From an uncultured Clostridia bacterium (GTDB taxonomy: Bacteria; Bacillota; Clostridia; TANB77; CAG-508), in NCBI GenBank assembly GCA_934121885.1, contig CAKOVH010000009.1, forward strand, positions 1-62,534: 62,534 nt of DNA, in the 5' to 3' direction. Position 1 is the first letter of the stretch. The number at the start of each line of letters is the position of its first letter. A program made the translations under genes and the position numbers. Under the pieces are notes generated by a model that made no database searches, was not told the DNA's origin, and saw nothing but the letters and a program-made list of their open reading frames with translations. Of this stretch, positions 8,536-17,333 are shown piece by piece.

Positions 8536-9102
8536 TTAATCTTTCCATGTGTCGCCATTTATAAATTGCGTTAATGCCATTATGAATGCTTCTCTTGTTA
8601 AATCATATCTAGTAATTACATCATTTGTAAGATAAGCTATGCCACCTTTTTCATTTTTTAGACCATTTCCTTTAAATATCTTATCCATTACAATTCCTAA
8701 ATCTGTATTTATAATTTCATCTACATATTTATCTGGAACTGGAAAGGCTGGCCCTGTTCCAAAACTTTCATAACCATTTTTATCTTTAATAACTGCAATT
8801 TGAATAATACACCATTTTCCTAATCTATCAGTTATTCCAGATTCTACACCTATAAAAAAATCAGCATCTATCTTATTTTCACTAGCATATTTTTTCAAGT
8901 TATTTACTCTATTTCTTGCCCCTTTATATATTTCATCATTTACTGGCTCATCACTAACTTCTGAATTTACAGGTATCCCATCAATCTCTATGTCTTTATA
9001 AAATTTTTCAAATGCTTGCTTAGCACCTTCTACTTTTCCCTGATTATTTGTTCCTATTAATATTTTTATCTTTTTATTAACACTATTTTCATTTAAATTC
9101 AT
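8536..9102 (-). CDS. yjjX: Inosine/xanthosine triphosphatase (YjjX/DUF84 family)
   Basis: 188 residues matching the YjjX-type house-cleaning NTPases that hydrolyse non-canonical ITP/XTP. Signatures are IGTNNQGKVEGAKQAF at the N-terminus, the SEVSDEPVNDEIYKGARNRV segment, and FFIGVESGI containing the acidic active-site glutamate. Near the end GGIAYLTNDVITR is also typical. The gene is 19 bases downstream of the GNAT gene, with which it likely forms an operon. The pair is bracketed by two copies of a hairpin repeat. Confidence 0.85.
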   Translation of the reverse strand: MNLNENSVNKKIKILIGTNNQGKVEGAKQAFEKFYKDIEIDGIPVNSEVSDEPVNDEIYKGARNRVNNLKKYASENKIDADFFIGVESGITDRLGKWCIIQIAVIKDKNGYESFGTGPAFPVPDKYVDEIINTDLGIVMDKIFKGNGLKNEKGGIAYLTNDVITRYDLTREAFIMALTQFINGDTWKD

Positions 9103-9121
9103 TTGATTTACAATCCTCCAA

Positions 9122-9697
9122 TTATCTTATATTCTTATTTCTAATATAATCCCCATCAAATTCATTTTCTAGTATATCCATATGTAATTTATCATAGTAT
9201 TTTCCATTCAAAAATATTTCCTCTCTACTACATCCTGTATCTCTAAAACCACACCTTAAGTAGCATTTATGTGCTCTTTCATTTACGGCAAGAAGATCTA
9301 GTCTTATACTATGCAAGTTAAGATACTTAAAACCATATTCTAACAACAACTTTATAGCTTCTGTACCATATCCATTATTTCTAAAGTCTTTATCTCCAAT
9401 AAATATTCCTAATATTGCGCTTCTTTCAATAAAATTAATATTCTCTAAGCTCACTGTTCCAATTAGTTTATTATCATTTAATGTAATAATGTCAAAATTT
9501 CTATTTTTACTGTCCTTTGCTATATTTTCTAAATAGTCTTTTTCTCCAATTAATGTTATTATATTTCCACTTCTTCCAATATAATCTGTAACCTCAAAGT
9601 TATTCATCCATTCTGTGAATTTTTGTATTTCATCATCAGATGCTCCTTTTGGTGATAAATATATTCTATCTCCTATTAATTTCTTATAATACTGCAT
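9122..9697 (-). CDS. GNAT family N-acetyltransferase (RimJ/RimL-like)
   Basis: 191 residues. The acetyl-CoA binding motif A appears as IFIGDKDFRNNGYGTEAIKL (R/Q-x-x-G-x-G/A type), followed by LHSIRLDLLAVNERAHKCY and the RCGFRDTG motif B, all typical of RimJ/RimL-type GNATs. The substrate cannot be inferred; such proteins acetylate ribosomal proteins, antibiotics or small molecules. The ATG at 9697 follows a GGGGGGAAG ribosome site. It precedes the ITPase gene by 19 bases on the same strand. Confidence 0.85.
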   Translation of the reverse strand: MQYYKKLIGDRIYLSPKGASDDEIQKFTEWMNNFEVTDYIGRSGNIITLIGEKDYLENIAKDSKNRNFDIITLNDNKLIGTVSLENINFIERSAILGIFIGDKDFRNNGYGTEAIKLLLEYGFKYLNLHSIRLDLLAVNERAHKCYLRCGFRDTGCSREEIFLNGKYYDKLHMDILENEFDGDYIRNKNIR

Positions 9698-9852
9698 ATA
9701 ACTTCCCCCCTCTTTACATTTATATTGGCAATTATATCATATCAAATTTCTTTAATCAAATAAGAAAAGTGACTTCGCAATTGAGTATAGTCCAAGGTAA
9801 CTTAACCTTGTTGTATACGTAAAAATATTTGATTTTTTCTATGCAATAAAAA

Positions 9853-9922
9853 CACACTCTACTTGACTATTAGAGTGTGTATTTTTTAATACTAAAATCG
9901 GAAGCCACTAAGAGTGGCTTCC
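9853..9922 (-). repeat. Two-hairpin repeat element, copy B (spo0A terminator region)
   Basis: A 27-base hairpin (9853-9879) matches copy A at 8407-8433 at 24 of 27 positions, loop included. A second hairpin (9900-9922, GGAAGCCACT / AGTGGCTTCC) lies about 20 bases upstream in minus-strand order. The larger hairpin plus the T-run of the second probably terminate spo0A transcription. Confidence 0.7.
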
Positions 9923-9944
9923 TACTTCTATATGTATTACTATT

Positions 9945-10763
9945 TTACGCTGTTTTTAGCTCTAGTCTTAATTTATCAGCAATCATTGCTATAAATTCAC
10001 TATTGGTTGGCTTTCCTTTTGCTGCTGATACTGTATACCCAAATATACTTTCAACTGTTTCTGTTTGTCCTCTACCCCAAGCAACTTCTATTGCATGGCG
10101 TATTGCTCTTTCTACTCTTGATGGAGTTGTCTCGTACTTTTTAGCAATGTCTGGATATAATTGTTTTGTAATTTGATTTATAACATCAATATTATTTACC
10201 ACCATTATAATTGCTTCTCTTAAGTATTGATAACCCTTTATATGTGCAGGTACACCAACTTCGTGAATAACATTTGTAACTAAAGCTTCTAAATTTTCCT
10301 CGTTTTTCTTATCTTCTGGTGAGATGTCTATGTATTGAGCCTTTATTTCTCTACTTATATAGTTATTTTTAAATTGTGTTGGTTGATAATATTTTATCTC
10401 CTTGATTCTTTTTACTAGAACACTGATATCAAATGGTTTTACAATATAGTATTGTGCTCCCAAATTAATTGCTTTTTGAGTTATTTTATCTTGACCTACT
10501 GCAGATAAAATAATGCACATTGGCTTTTTATCCATATTAGATTCATTTAATTTTTCTAATACTCCAAGTCCATCTAAATGTGGCATAATTATGTCTAGTA
10601 TAGCAATATCAGGTTTTGTGTTTATAATATTTTCATATGCCTCATTTCCATCTCTTGCTACTGCAACTACCTCCATATCACTTTCATTTGATAAATAATT
10701 AACTAATGTTGCTGAAAATTCTCTGTTGTCATCTGCTACTAAAACTCTTATTTTTTCACTCAC
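9945..10763 (-). CDS. spo0A: Sporulation master regulator Spo0A
   Basis: 272 residues, full family length. The N-terminal receiver domain has the acidic pair in LVADDNREF, the phospho-acceptor in DIAILDIIMPHLDG (Asp near residue 56) and the conserved Lys in YYIVKPFD. After a linker, the C-terminal DNA-binding domain has the hallmark sequence SRVERAIRHAIEVAWGRG and ends in the NSEFIAMIADKLRLE helix. Phosphorylated Spo0A switches the cell into sporulation. The start is a GTG with GGGGGAAACC upstream. It is transcribed from a strong sigma-A-like promoter (10811-10839) with a palindrome at the transcript start. It proves this is a spore-forming Firmicute lineage. Confidence 0.98.
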   Translation of the reverse strand: MSEKIRVLVADDNREFSATLVNYLSNESDMEVVAVARDGNEAYENIINTKPDIAILDIIMPHLDGLGVLEKLNESNMDKKPMCIILSAVGQDKITQKAINLGAQYYIVKPFDISVLVKRIKEIKYYQPTQFKNNYISREIKAQYIDISPEDKKNEENLEALVTNVIHEVGVPAHIKGYQYLREAIIMVVNNIDVINQITKQLYPDIAKKYETTPSRVERAIRHAIEVAWGRGQTETVESIFGYTVSAAKGKPTNSEFIAMIADKLRLELKTA

Positions 10764-10788
10764 TTTGGTTTCCCCCTAATAATTTTTT

Positions 10789-10805
10789 CTGTAAATTTTT
10801 TACAG
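10789..10805. promoter_or_regulatory. 17-bp palindrome at the spo0A transcription start
   Basis: CTGTAAA and TTTACAG arms flank a 3-base centre, a perfect inverted repeat placed just downstream of the spo0A -10 box and upstream of its ribosome site. It is a plausible repressor operator or leader hairpin. It does not resemble the TGTCGAA-type 0A box. Confidence 0.5.
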
Positions 10806-10810
10806 TTTTG

Positions 10811-10839
10811 ATTATACATATTTTTCCAATTTATTGCAA
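10811..10839 (-). promoter_or_regulatory. Sigma-A-type promoter of spo0A
   Basis: TTGCAA (10834-10839) and a perfect TATAAT (10811-10816) are separated by exactly 17 bp on the minus strand, about 50 bases upstream of the spo0A GTG. Confidence 0.75.
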
Positions 10840-10878
10840 TAGTTTTCTGGAAATTTTTTCTATTTTTTTAATTTTATA

Positions 10879-11520
10879 TTATATTTCATCACTTCTTCTT
10901 ATATATTTTTCTCTTAATACAGCATATTCCAATATATTAAAATTTTCTTGCATTAGTAACTTTTCTTTTTCTTCTTTGTTTATTTCTATTGTACATACAA
11001 TATTATTTTCGTATTTAGTATTAATAATATTAATAGAGTTTTTCTGAGCATAATATTTAAATTTTTCTAAATCTGCATATGTAATTGTTATTTGCATTTC
11101 ATATCCTAATTCTTGCATAATAATTTCAGTATTTTCTATTGCTTTTAGTGTAGCTTCCGAATATGCCTTCACCAGTCCACCTGTTCCTAATAAAGTACCT
11201 CCAAAGTATCTAGTAACAATCACTAAAACATTTACTATTTGATTTTTAGTTAAAATATTAAGCATAGGTGCTCCAGCAGTTCCACTTGGTTCACCATCAT
11301 CTGATTGTTTATCTTTTATTTCATTATTCTGAATTATTCTATAAGCATAACAATGGTGCCTAGCATCAAAATATTTCTTTTTTACTTGTTTTATATATTC
11401 CTCTGCTTGATTTACATTTTCAATATAAAAAAGTTCAGCAATAAATCTAGATTTTTTCTCTTCAATTTCAGCCTTACTATTTTGTTTTATTGTTTTAAAT
11501 TTATCCATCTTTTTTTGCAT
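10879..11520 (-). CDS. YigZ/IMPACT family protein
   Basis: 213 residues. The UPF0029/IMPACT domain occupies about residues 15-125, with KSRFIAEL, DARHHCYAYRI, the signature SDDGEPSGTAGAPML and VTRYFGGTLLGTGGLVKAY. A C-terminal DUF1949 domain follows. YigZ-type proteins are conserved; the eukaryotic relative IMPACT affects translation control, but the bacterial role is not firmly known. It lies between spo0A and the HI0933-type flavoprotein on the same strand with a 26-base gap to the latter. Confidence 0.92.
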   Translation of the reverse strand: MQKKMDKFKTIKQNSKAEIEEKKSRFIAELFYIENVNQAEEYIKQVKKKYFDARHHCYAYRIIQNNEIKDKQSDDGEPSGTAGAPMLNILTKNQIVNVLVIVTRYFGGTLLGTGGLVKAYSEATLKAIENTEIIMQELGYEMQITITYADLEKFKYYAQKNSINIINTKYENNIVCTIEINKEEKEKLLMQENFNILEYAVLREKYIRRSDEI

Positions 11521-11546
11521 TAGATAAAAATCTAATATTCTCCTTT

Positions 11547-12815
11547 TTAATAATTATCTTGACCTGCTACAAAACCTGTAGAATACGCTATTTGTAAGTT
11601 AAATCCTCCAGTATACGCATCTACATCAATTAGTTCTCCTGCAAAATAAAGACCTTTCACAATTTTTGATTCCATTGTTTTTGGATTTATTTCTTTTATA
11701 TTAATTCCTCCAGCTGTTACAATAGCTTCTTCTATTTTACTGAAATTTTGAATTGTAATAGAAAAATTTTTAAGTAAAAATACTAATTGTTCTCTTTCTT
11801 TTTTAGTAATTTCATTTACCTTTTTATTTGGATTAATTTCAGATAAATCAATTACCACATCAATCATTTTTTTAGGTAATAATTTTTCTAAGCTATTTTT
11901 GAATGCCTTATTTTTTTCACTTGAAAAATCTCTTAAAATTCTTTCATCTAACTTTTCCATAGATAGTGCTGGTTTTAAATCAATTATTAATTTTATATTT
12001 TCATTTTTTAATAGTTCATCTATATTTTTATATCTTAATAGATGTGCAGAGCCACTTAATACTGTTGGTCCTGATACACCAAAATGTGTAAATAGCATTT
12101 CTCCAAAATCTTCATATATAATTTTTTCATTTTTTATATCTTTTAATTTTATTTGAACATTTTTTAAGCTTAGTCCTTGCAAGCTTTTACATATGTTTAT
12201 ATCTTTTTGAGCTGCAACTAATGGTACTAGTGATGGTCTAATTTTTGTTATAGTATGTCCTAATTTTTCAGCAATTAAATATCCATCTCCTGTTGAACCT
12301 GTTCCCGGATAACTTTTTCCACCTGTTGCTAAAATAACTTTTTCTGCATTTATTTCTTTTTTTACAGAATCTTGCTCATATTTTACTTTAGTTACTTCTC
12401 CATTTTCTGTAATTATTTCTTTAACATTTGAATTTGTCTCGACTTTTACATGATAATTTTTTAATAGCTTAATAAATGCCATTTGTACATCTTTTGAAGA
12501 ATCTGATACAGGAAATACTCTATTGCCTCTCTCAACTTTTGTTTCGACTCCCTCTTCCTTTAATAGATTTAATATATCTATATTATCAAATTTATTAAAT
12601 GCACTATATAAGAACATACCATTTCCAGGTATATTTTTTATAAATTCATCTATAGGAATACTACTTGTAATATTGCATCTTCCTTTTCCTGTTATTAATA
12701 GTTTTTTTCCAAGCATATTCATTTTTTCTAATATAGTTACATCATTTCCACATTTAGCAGAAGAGATCGCTGCCATCATTCCAGCAGGACCTCCTCCTAT
12801 AATTACAACTTTCAT
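11547..12815 (-). CDS. HI0933/BaiN-type FAD-dependent oxidoreductase
   Basis: 422 residues. It begins with a dinucleotide-binding Rossmann motif (IIGGGPAGMMAAISSAKCG) and has the family signature GKKLLITGKGRCNIT. A second nucleotide motif is in VILATGGKSYPGTGSTGDGY, and the end reads GLYFAGELIDVDAYTGGFNLQ. Members of this HI0933 family are flavoproteins; BaiN has been linked to bile-acid dehydroxylation in gut clostridia, but most members have no assigned substrate. The ATG follows directly on the stop of the upstream methionine gamma-lyase family gene (TAAATG), so the two are translationally coupled. Confidence 0.9.
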   Translation of the reverse strand: MKVVIIGGGPAGMMAAISSAKCGNDVTILEKMNMLGKKLLITGKGRCNITSSIPIDEFIKNIPGNGMFLYSAFNKFDNIDILNLLKEEGVETKVERGNRVFPVSDSSKDVQMAFIKLLKNYHVKVETNSNVKEIITENGEVTKVKYEQDSVKKEINAEKVILATGGKSYPGTGSTGDGYLIAEKLGHTITKIRPSLVPLVAAQKDINICKSLQGLSLKNVQIKLKDIKNEKIIYEDFGEMLFTHFGVSGPTVLSGSAHLLRYKNIDELLKNENIKLIIDLKPALSMEKLDERILRDFSSEKNKAFKNSLEKLLPKKMIDVVIDLSEINPNKKVNEITKKEREQLVFLLKNFSITIQNFSKIEEAIVTAGGINIKEINPKTMESKIVKGLYFAGELIDVDAYTGGFNLQIAYSTGFVAGQDNY

Positions 12816-14087
12816 TTACATTTTACTCCTTGTTAAATTATCTATTGCCTTCATTACTCCTATTTTTCCATATTGATATGTAAGTCCACCTTGCATATAT
12901 GCTGTATATGGTGGTCTTATTGGTCCATCACATGATAATTCAATAGAAGATCCTTGAGTAAATGCTCCAGCAGCCATAATAACTTGATCAACATATCCTG
13001 GCATATCCCATGCTTCTGGAATAGCTTTTGAATCTACTGGTGATCCCATCTGAATTCCTTGACAATATTTAATTAACTTTTCTTTATTTTCAAAATTTAT
13101 AGTTTGAACAATATCTGCTCTTGGCTCATCAAATTTTGGACTTACACTATATCCTAATTTTTCTAAACACTTGCTTGCAAATACTGCTGTTTTTAAACTA
13201 CTTGCAACAACACTTGGGGCCATAAATAGTCCTTGTAATATTGACTTAGTAATTCCTAATGTAGGTCCTACTTCTTTTCCTTCTCCTGGGGCTGTTAATC
13301 TTTCTGCGACCAAATTAATTAAATCTTTTCTTCCTGCTACATATGCTCCATTTGGTGTAATTCCCCCACCTAAATTTTTAATTAAAGATCCTACTATAAT
13401 ATCTGCTCCAACCTCTATTGGTTCTTTTTTACCCACAAATTCGCAGTAACAATTATCTATCATAATAATTACATCTTTATCTATTTTTCTAATACAATTT
13501 ATAGCTTTTTCTACTTGTTCTATAGAAATACTTTTTCTTGTACTATAACCCTTTGAACGTTGAATTTCAATTACTTTTATTTTTTTATTCTTTAATGTTT
13601 CTTCTATTTTTTCATAATTAAAATCACCATCATCTAGTAAATCTATTTGTTCAAAATTTACTCCAAAAGATTTTAATGAACTTGGATTATCTACAATTCC
13701 TATTACCTCGTCTAATGTATCATATGGTTTTCCATTAATGCTAAGAAGTGTATCACCAGGTCTTAGAAGTGCAAATAATGTTACTGTTAATGCATGTGTT
13801 CCAGAAATGAACTGTCCTCTTACTAAACTATCTTCAGCTTTTAACACTTCTGAAAAAACTTTTTCAGTTGTATCTCTTCCAATATCTCCATATCCATAAC
13901 CTGTTGTACTACCAAAATGCATATCTGAAATGCAATTATTTTGAAATGCTTGCAATACTTTTAAAGAATTATATTCGCATACACTATCAATTTCTTCAAA
14001 AACCTTCTTACATTCATTTTCTGCTTCTACTGAAAGATCTATTATATCTTCTGAAATACCATATTCTAAATATTTTTGTTTTTCCAT
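12816..14087 (-). CDS. Methionine gamma-lyase family / YnbB-type PLP enzyme
   Basis: 423 residues, PLP fold type I. The family, once called aluminum resistance protein (YnbB), is recognised by DMHFGSTTGYGYGDIGRDTTE, FISGTHALTVTLFALLRPGD, the metal/PLP-region MIDNCYCEFV and the PLP-lysine segment GSLIKNLGGGITPNGAYVAG (Lys near residue 235). The C-terminus PIRPPYTAYMQGGLTYQYGK is also typical. It probably cleaves a sulphur amino acid. The operon continues into the HI0933 flavoprotein without a gap, and this gene lies 12 bases after the WG-repeat gene. Confidence 0.9.
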   Translation of the reverse strand: MEKQKYLEYGISEDIIDLSVEAENECKKVFEEIDSVCEYNSLKVLQAFQNNCISDMHFGSTTGYGYGDIGRDTTEKVFSEVLKAEDSLVRGQFISGTHALTVTLFALLRPGDTLLSINGKPYDTLDEVIGIVDNPSSLKSFGVNFEQIDLLDDGDFNYEKIEETLKNKKIKVIEIQRSKGYSTRKSISIEQVEKAINCIRKIDKDVIIMIDNCYCEFVGKKEPIEVGADIIVGSLIKNLGGGITPNGAYVAGRKDLINLVAERLTAPGEGKEVGPTLGITKSILQGLFMAPSVVASSLKTAVFASKCLEKLGYSVSPKFDEPRADIVQTINFENKEKLIKYCQGIQMGSPVDSKAIPEAWDMPGYVDQVIMAAGAFTQGSSIELSCDGPIRPPYTAYMQGGLTYQYGKIGVMKAIDNLTRSKM

Positions 14088-14099
14088 AACTTTCTCCCT

Positions 14100-15860
14100 T
14101 TAATCATTCTCTTCTACATTAACTTTATTTATATAGAATAATTCTCCATACCATTCTTCTGATTTATAATATTTTCCTATAAAGCTTGGATTTTGCCAAG
14201 ATATACTATATACAGGTTCTTGTACAATTTCTCCATTTTCATTTATGCTTCCCCATTTTCCATCTTTTTTTATACCTGCAAAACCATATTCGTTAAACTC
14301 TGTTACTTTTTCATATTCATTTTGAATTTTTAAATTCCCATTATTATCAACAAATCCCCATTTTCCATCTATTTCTTTGGCATACATCTTATTGTTTGGA
14401 AATGCTTCTTTGCTACTTAATTTCTTTCCATTTTTACTGAAATATTTATCTTCTTTTTCTGAGTATAAATGAATATAACTATCTTTTATTTCCATTCCTG
14501 CATTATCCATTGTTGCTAATATATTCATTTCTTTATTTATTAAACATATAGTATTGTTATCTACTATAACCGCTTCTAATATATCTGTTCCGTCAAGCTC
14601 AAAAATACTATTATACTTTAAATCTACAACTGCTTTTCCTGATAAATCTATAATACCGTTCTTTCCATTATTCGTAACTATAAAGAAGTTTTCTCCAACT
14701 TCTTCTATATATGAGTAATTTTTATCGATAATTACATTTCCATCTTTATCCGTAATTTTATGAATTTCACTTTTGTTAGACACTATAAAATGTTTTCCAT
14801 CTTTTGTTGGTGTTTTTGAAATTATCTCTTCATTTTCAATTTTATTACCATTTAAATCTAATATTAAAAGTTCATCATCTTTTTTTGCATTAATATATAT
14901 ACCACCAACTAATATATTGTCATATTCTGTTTGTATTTTTATTTTACCTTTTATGTCTGCTATTCCTTGTTTTCCATTTCTTTGAATTATAAATACGTTA
15001 TTATATAAATTATAGCTTATATCTTCATATTCATAATTCAAAATAACTTTTTTATTTTTTAATAAGCCTGCTTGTCCATCTTTTAGTGCTACAAAGTAAA
15101 CATTTTTATCATCTTGTATTTCTGTAACTCTTTCTAATTCTGTATACTCTGTATTTAATATAACATCACCTTTATAGTTTATATATCCATAGCGGTAACC
15201 TTCTTCACTTTTCTTACTTACTATAAATCCAGTTGTTTTATATAATGTTTCTTCATTATAATAATTATCTGCAGTTATACTTTCATACTCCACAGGAATA
15301 ACTTCAATTCCATTTAAGTTAATAACACCACAAAAATTTCCTTGTTTTACAAGTACCATTCCTTCTTTATATGCAATAGCTGAAATTTGGTCATATATTG
15401 CACCAGTAAGTTCTTTTCCATTAATATTTAATAATCCGTATTTACCATCTTTTTTATATTTTAATATTGTTTTTTCAAAAGGAATTCCATCATATGTAGT
15501 CTCTGTTGGAATTGCTTGTATATTTGAGTATTCTTTATAAATTTCTTCTTGTTTTGAATTTAATACCTTTGTGCTATACTCTCTTGTTTCTGTATTATAA
15601 TCATATAAACATATAAATATATCCTTAGATGGATTAGGTATTTGTATAATATCATATATTGGATCTACAATAATATTACCAGTTCTATCAATAACTCCAT
15701 ATCTATCATCAATATTTACAATATTATAATTTACTTGAGTAACCTTTTCTATTTTATAATCATATTTTTCCTTTGATTTAAAGAAGAATATTAAACCTAC
15801 TATAATTACTACTAAAAATACTATAAAACCTAATATAACAAATACTTTTTTATTTTTCAT
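14100..15860 (-). CDS. Membrane-anchored WG-repeat protein
   Basis: About 586 residues. One N-terminal membrane helix (about 6-27, VFVILGFIVFLVVIIVGLIF) is followed by a long extracytoplasmic run of WG-type beta repeats: YGVIDRTGNIIVDP, YGLLNINGKEL, CGVINLNGIEVIP, YGYINYKGDVIL, then WGFVDNNGNLKIQNEYE and WGSINENGEIVQEP near the end. WG repeats are presumed binding scaffolds without known catalysis. The ATG at 15860 or a TTG two codons upstream could both be used from the GGAGAG site. Gap to the next gene (YnbB) is 12 bases, so it likely heads that operon. Confidence 0.85.
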   Translation of the reverse strand: MKNKKVFVILGFIVFLVVIIVGLIFFFKSKEKYDYKIEKVTQVNYNIVNIDDRYGVIDRTGNIIVDPIYDIIQIPNPSKDIFICLYDYNTETREYSTKVLNSKQEEIYKEYSNIQAIPTETTYDGIPFEKTILKYKKDGKYGLLNINGKELTGAIYDQISAIAYKEGMVLVKQGNFCGVINLNGIEVIPVEYESITADNYYNEETLYKTTGFIVSKKSEEGYRYGYINYKGDVILNTEYTELERVTEIQDDKNVYFVALKDGQAGLLKNKKVILNYEYEDISYNLYNNVFIIQRNGKQGIADIKGKIKIQTEYDNILVGGIYINAKKDDELLILDLNGNKIENEEIISKTPTKDGKHFIVSNKSEIHKITDKDGNVIIDKNYSYIEEVGENFFIVTNNGKNGIIDLSGKAVVDLKYNSIFELDGTDILEAVIVDNNTICLINKEMNILATMDNAGMEIKDSYIHLYSEKEDKYFSKNGKKLSSKEAFPNNKMYAKEIDGKWGFVDNNGNLKIQNEYEKVTEFNEYGFAGIKKDGKWGSINENGEIVQEPVYSISWQNPSFIGKYYKSEEWYGELFYINKVNVEEND

Positions 15861-15929
15861 ATGCAAATGCTCTCCTTTTTTATTACATATTAATATTTTA
15901 TATGTATTTTATAATTTTATCAAGCATAT

Positions 15930-17219
15930 CTACATATTTTTACAAACTTTTACATACTTTATCCTTTTATCTTCATATTCTTCTATTTTATAGGTTAATT
16001 CATCATCTTCAATTACAGGATGCTCATTTTCATCAGGTATTCTTCCTAACTTTTCTAATAAATATCCTGATAATGTTTCATAATCTCCCTCTGGTATTTC
16101 AACATCAAATAATTTTTTTATATCATAAAGTGTAGAACTACCACTAACTAAAAATGTACTTTCATCAATTTTTTTATAGTCTATTTCTTCGTCATCATAT
16201 TCATCTAAAATGTTTCCCATTAATTCTTCTATAATATCTTCCATAGTGATTAGTCCTGCTGTACCACCATATTCATCAATAACTATTGCCATCTGTTGTT
16301 TGCTTTTTTGCAATTCTCTAAATAACTCATCTATTTCTTTGGATTCTGGTACAAAGTATGCTTCTCTCATTATATCTCTTATGCTTGCATGTTTTTTATC
16401 ATATATAACTTTTAATATGTCTTTTATAAATAATATTCCTTCTATATTGTCTATTGTTTCTTCGTACACAGGTATTCTACTATATTTATAGCTATCTATT
16501 TCGTCTAATAATTCTGTAATGTCATCATTTATTTCTATTGCAAATATATCTGTTCTTGGTGTCATTACTTCTGAAACAATAATATCATTAAAAGCAAAAA
16601 CATTATTTAGTAGTTCTTTTTCTTCTTGTTCAATTGTTCCCTTTTCTTCACCTTCATCTATCATCATTTTAATTTCTTCTTCTGTAACTATTTCTTCTTC
16701 AGCTTCACTTACTCCAAAAATTTTTGAAACCATATTTGTTGATATTGTAAGTAATTTAACAAATGGTGATGTTATTTTAGATATTATTCTAATAACCCCA
16801 ATTGTTGCATAGGCAATTTTTTCATAATATTTCATTGCTAATCTTTTTGGAACTAATTCTCCAAATACAAGCGTAAAGAATGAAAGAATTATAGTAATTA
16901 TTACTATTGAGACTGCTTTCCATATATCTTGATTTATTATTGGAAATAATCTATTTAATATTGGCGCTAATTCATCTGCAAAAGCATCTGATGCAAAAGC
17001 ACTTGATAAGAAACCTGCAAGTGTTATTCCTATTTGAATTGTAGCTAAAAACTTGCTCGGATTTTTTAACATATCTTCTATTTGCCTTGCTTTTTTATTG
17101 CCTTCTTTAGCTTGCTTACTAACCTTAGCATCATTTAATGAAATATATGCAATTTCTGTTGCTGCAAAATATGCATTTAATAAAATAAGTATTCCTAATA
17201 TAACAATTTGAGATACCAT
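15930..17219 (-). CDS. CNNM/HlyC-CorC family membrane protein with CBS domains
   Basis: 429 residues. A DUF21/CNNM membrane domain (about 1-190) has LILLNAYFAATEIAYISLND and FTLVFGELVPKRLAMKY. Two CBS motifs follow (VMTPRTDIFAIEIND, then IRDIMREAYFVPES) with IVIDEYGGTAGLITMEDIIEELMG between them and the CorC_HlyC domain at the C-terminus (STLYDIKKLFDVEIPEG). Relatives are Mg2+/Co2+ efflux or transport modulators; the old hemolysin label is historical. No adjacent transport partner is seen. AGAAGGG precedes the ATG at 17219. Confidence 0.92.
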   Translation of the reverse strand: MVSQIVILGILILLNAYFAATEIAYISLNDAKVSKQAKEGNKKARQIEDMLKNPSKFLATIQIGITLAGFLSSAFASDAFADELAPILNRLFPIINQDIWKAVSIVIITIILSFFTLVFGELVPKRLAMKYYEKIAYATIGVIRIISKITSPFVKLLTISTNMVSKIFGVSEAEEEIVTEEEIKMMIDEGEEKGTIEQEEKELLNNVFAFNDIIVSEVMTPRTDIFAIEINDDITELLDEIDSYKYSRIPVYEETIDNIEGILFIKDILKVIYDKKHASIRDIMREAYFVPESKEIDELFRELQKSKQQMAIVIDEYGGTAGLITMEDIIEELMGNILDEYDDEEIDYKKIDESTFLVSGSSTLYDIKKLFDVEIPEGDYETLSGYLLEKLGRIPDENEHPVIEDDELTYKIEEYEDKRIKYVKVCKNM

Positions 17220-17333
17220 ACTTTTTCCCTTCTGTTTTAACTTTATAATCTATTTTATGTATAATTTTTGTATTTATACAATTGTAAATACCTTAATAAA
17301 ATTATATGATATCTCAAATTGATAAGTTACATT

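Noticed and set aside
17220..17333. Hydrophobic tail for the LPRTG protein in another frame
   Set aside because: The three frames after 17334 contain early stops and no hydrophobic helix.
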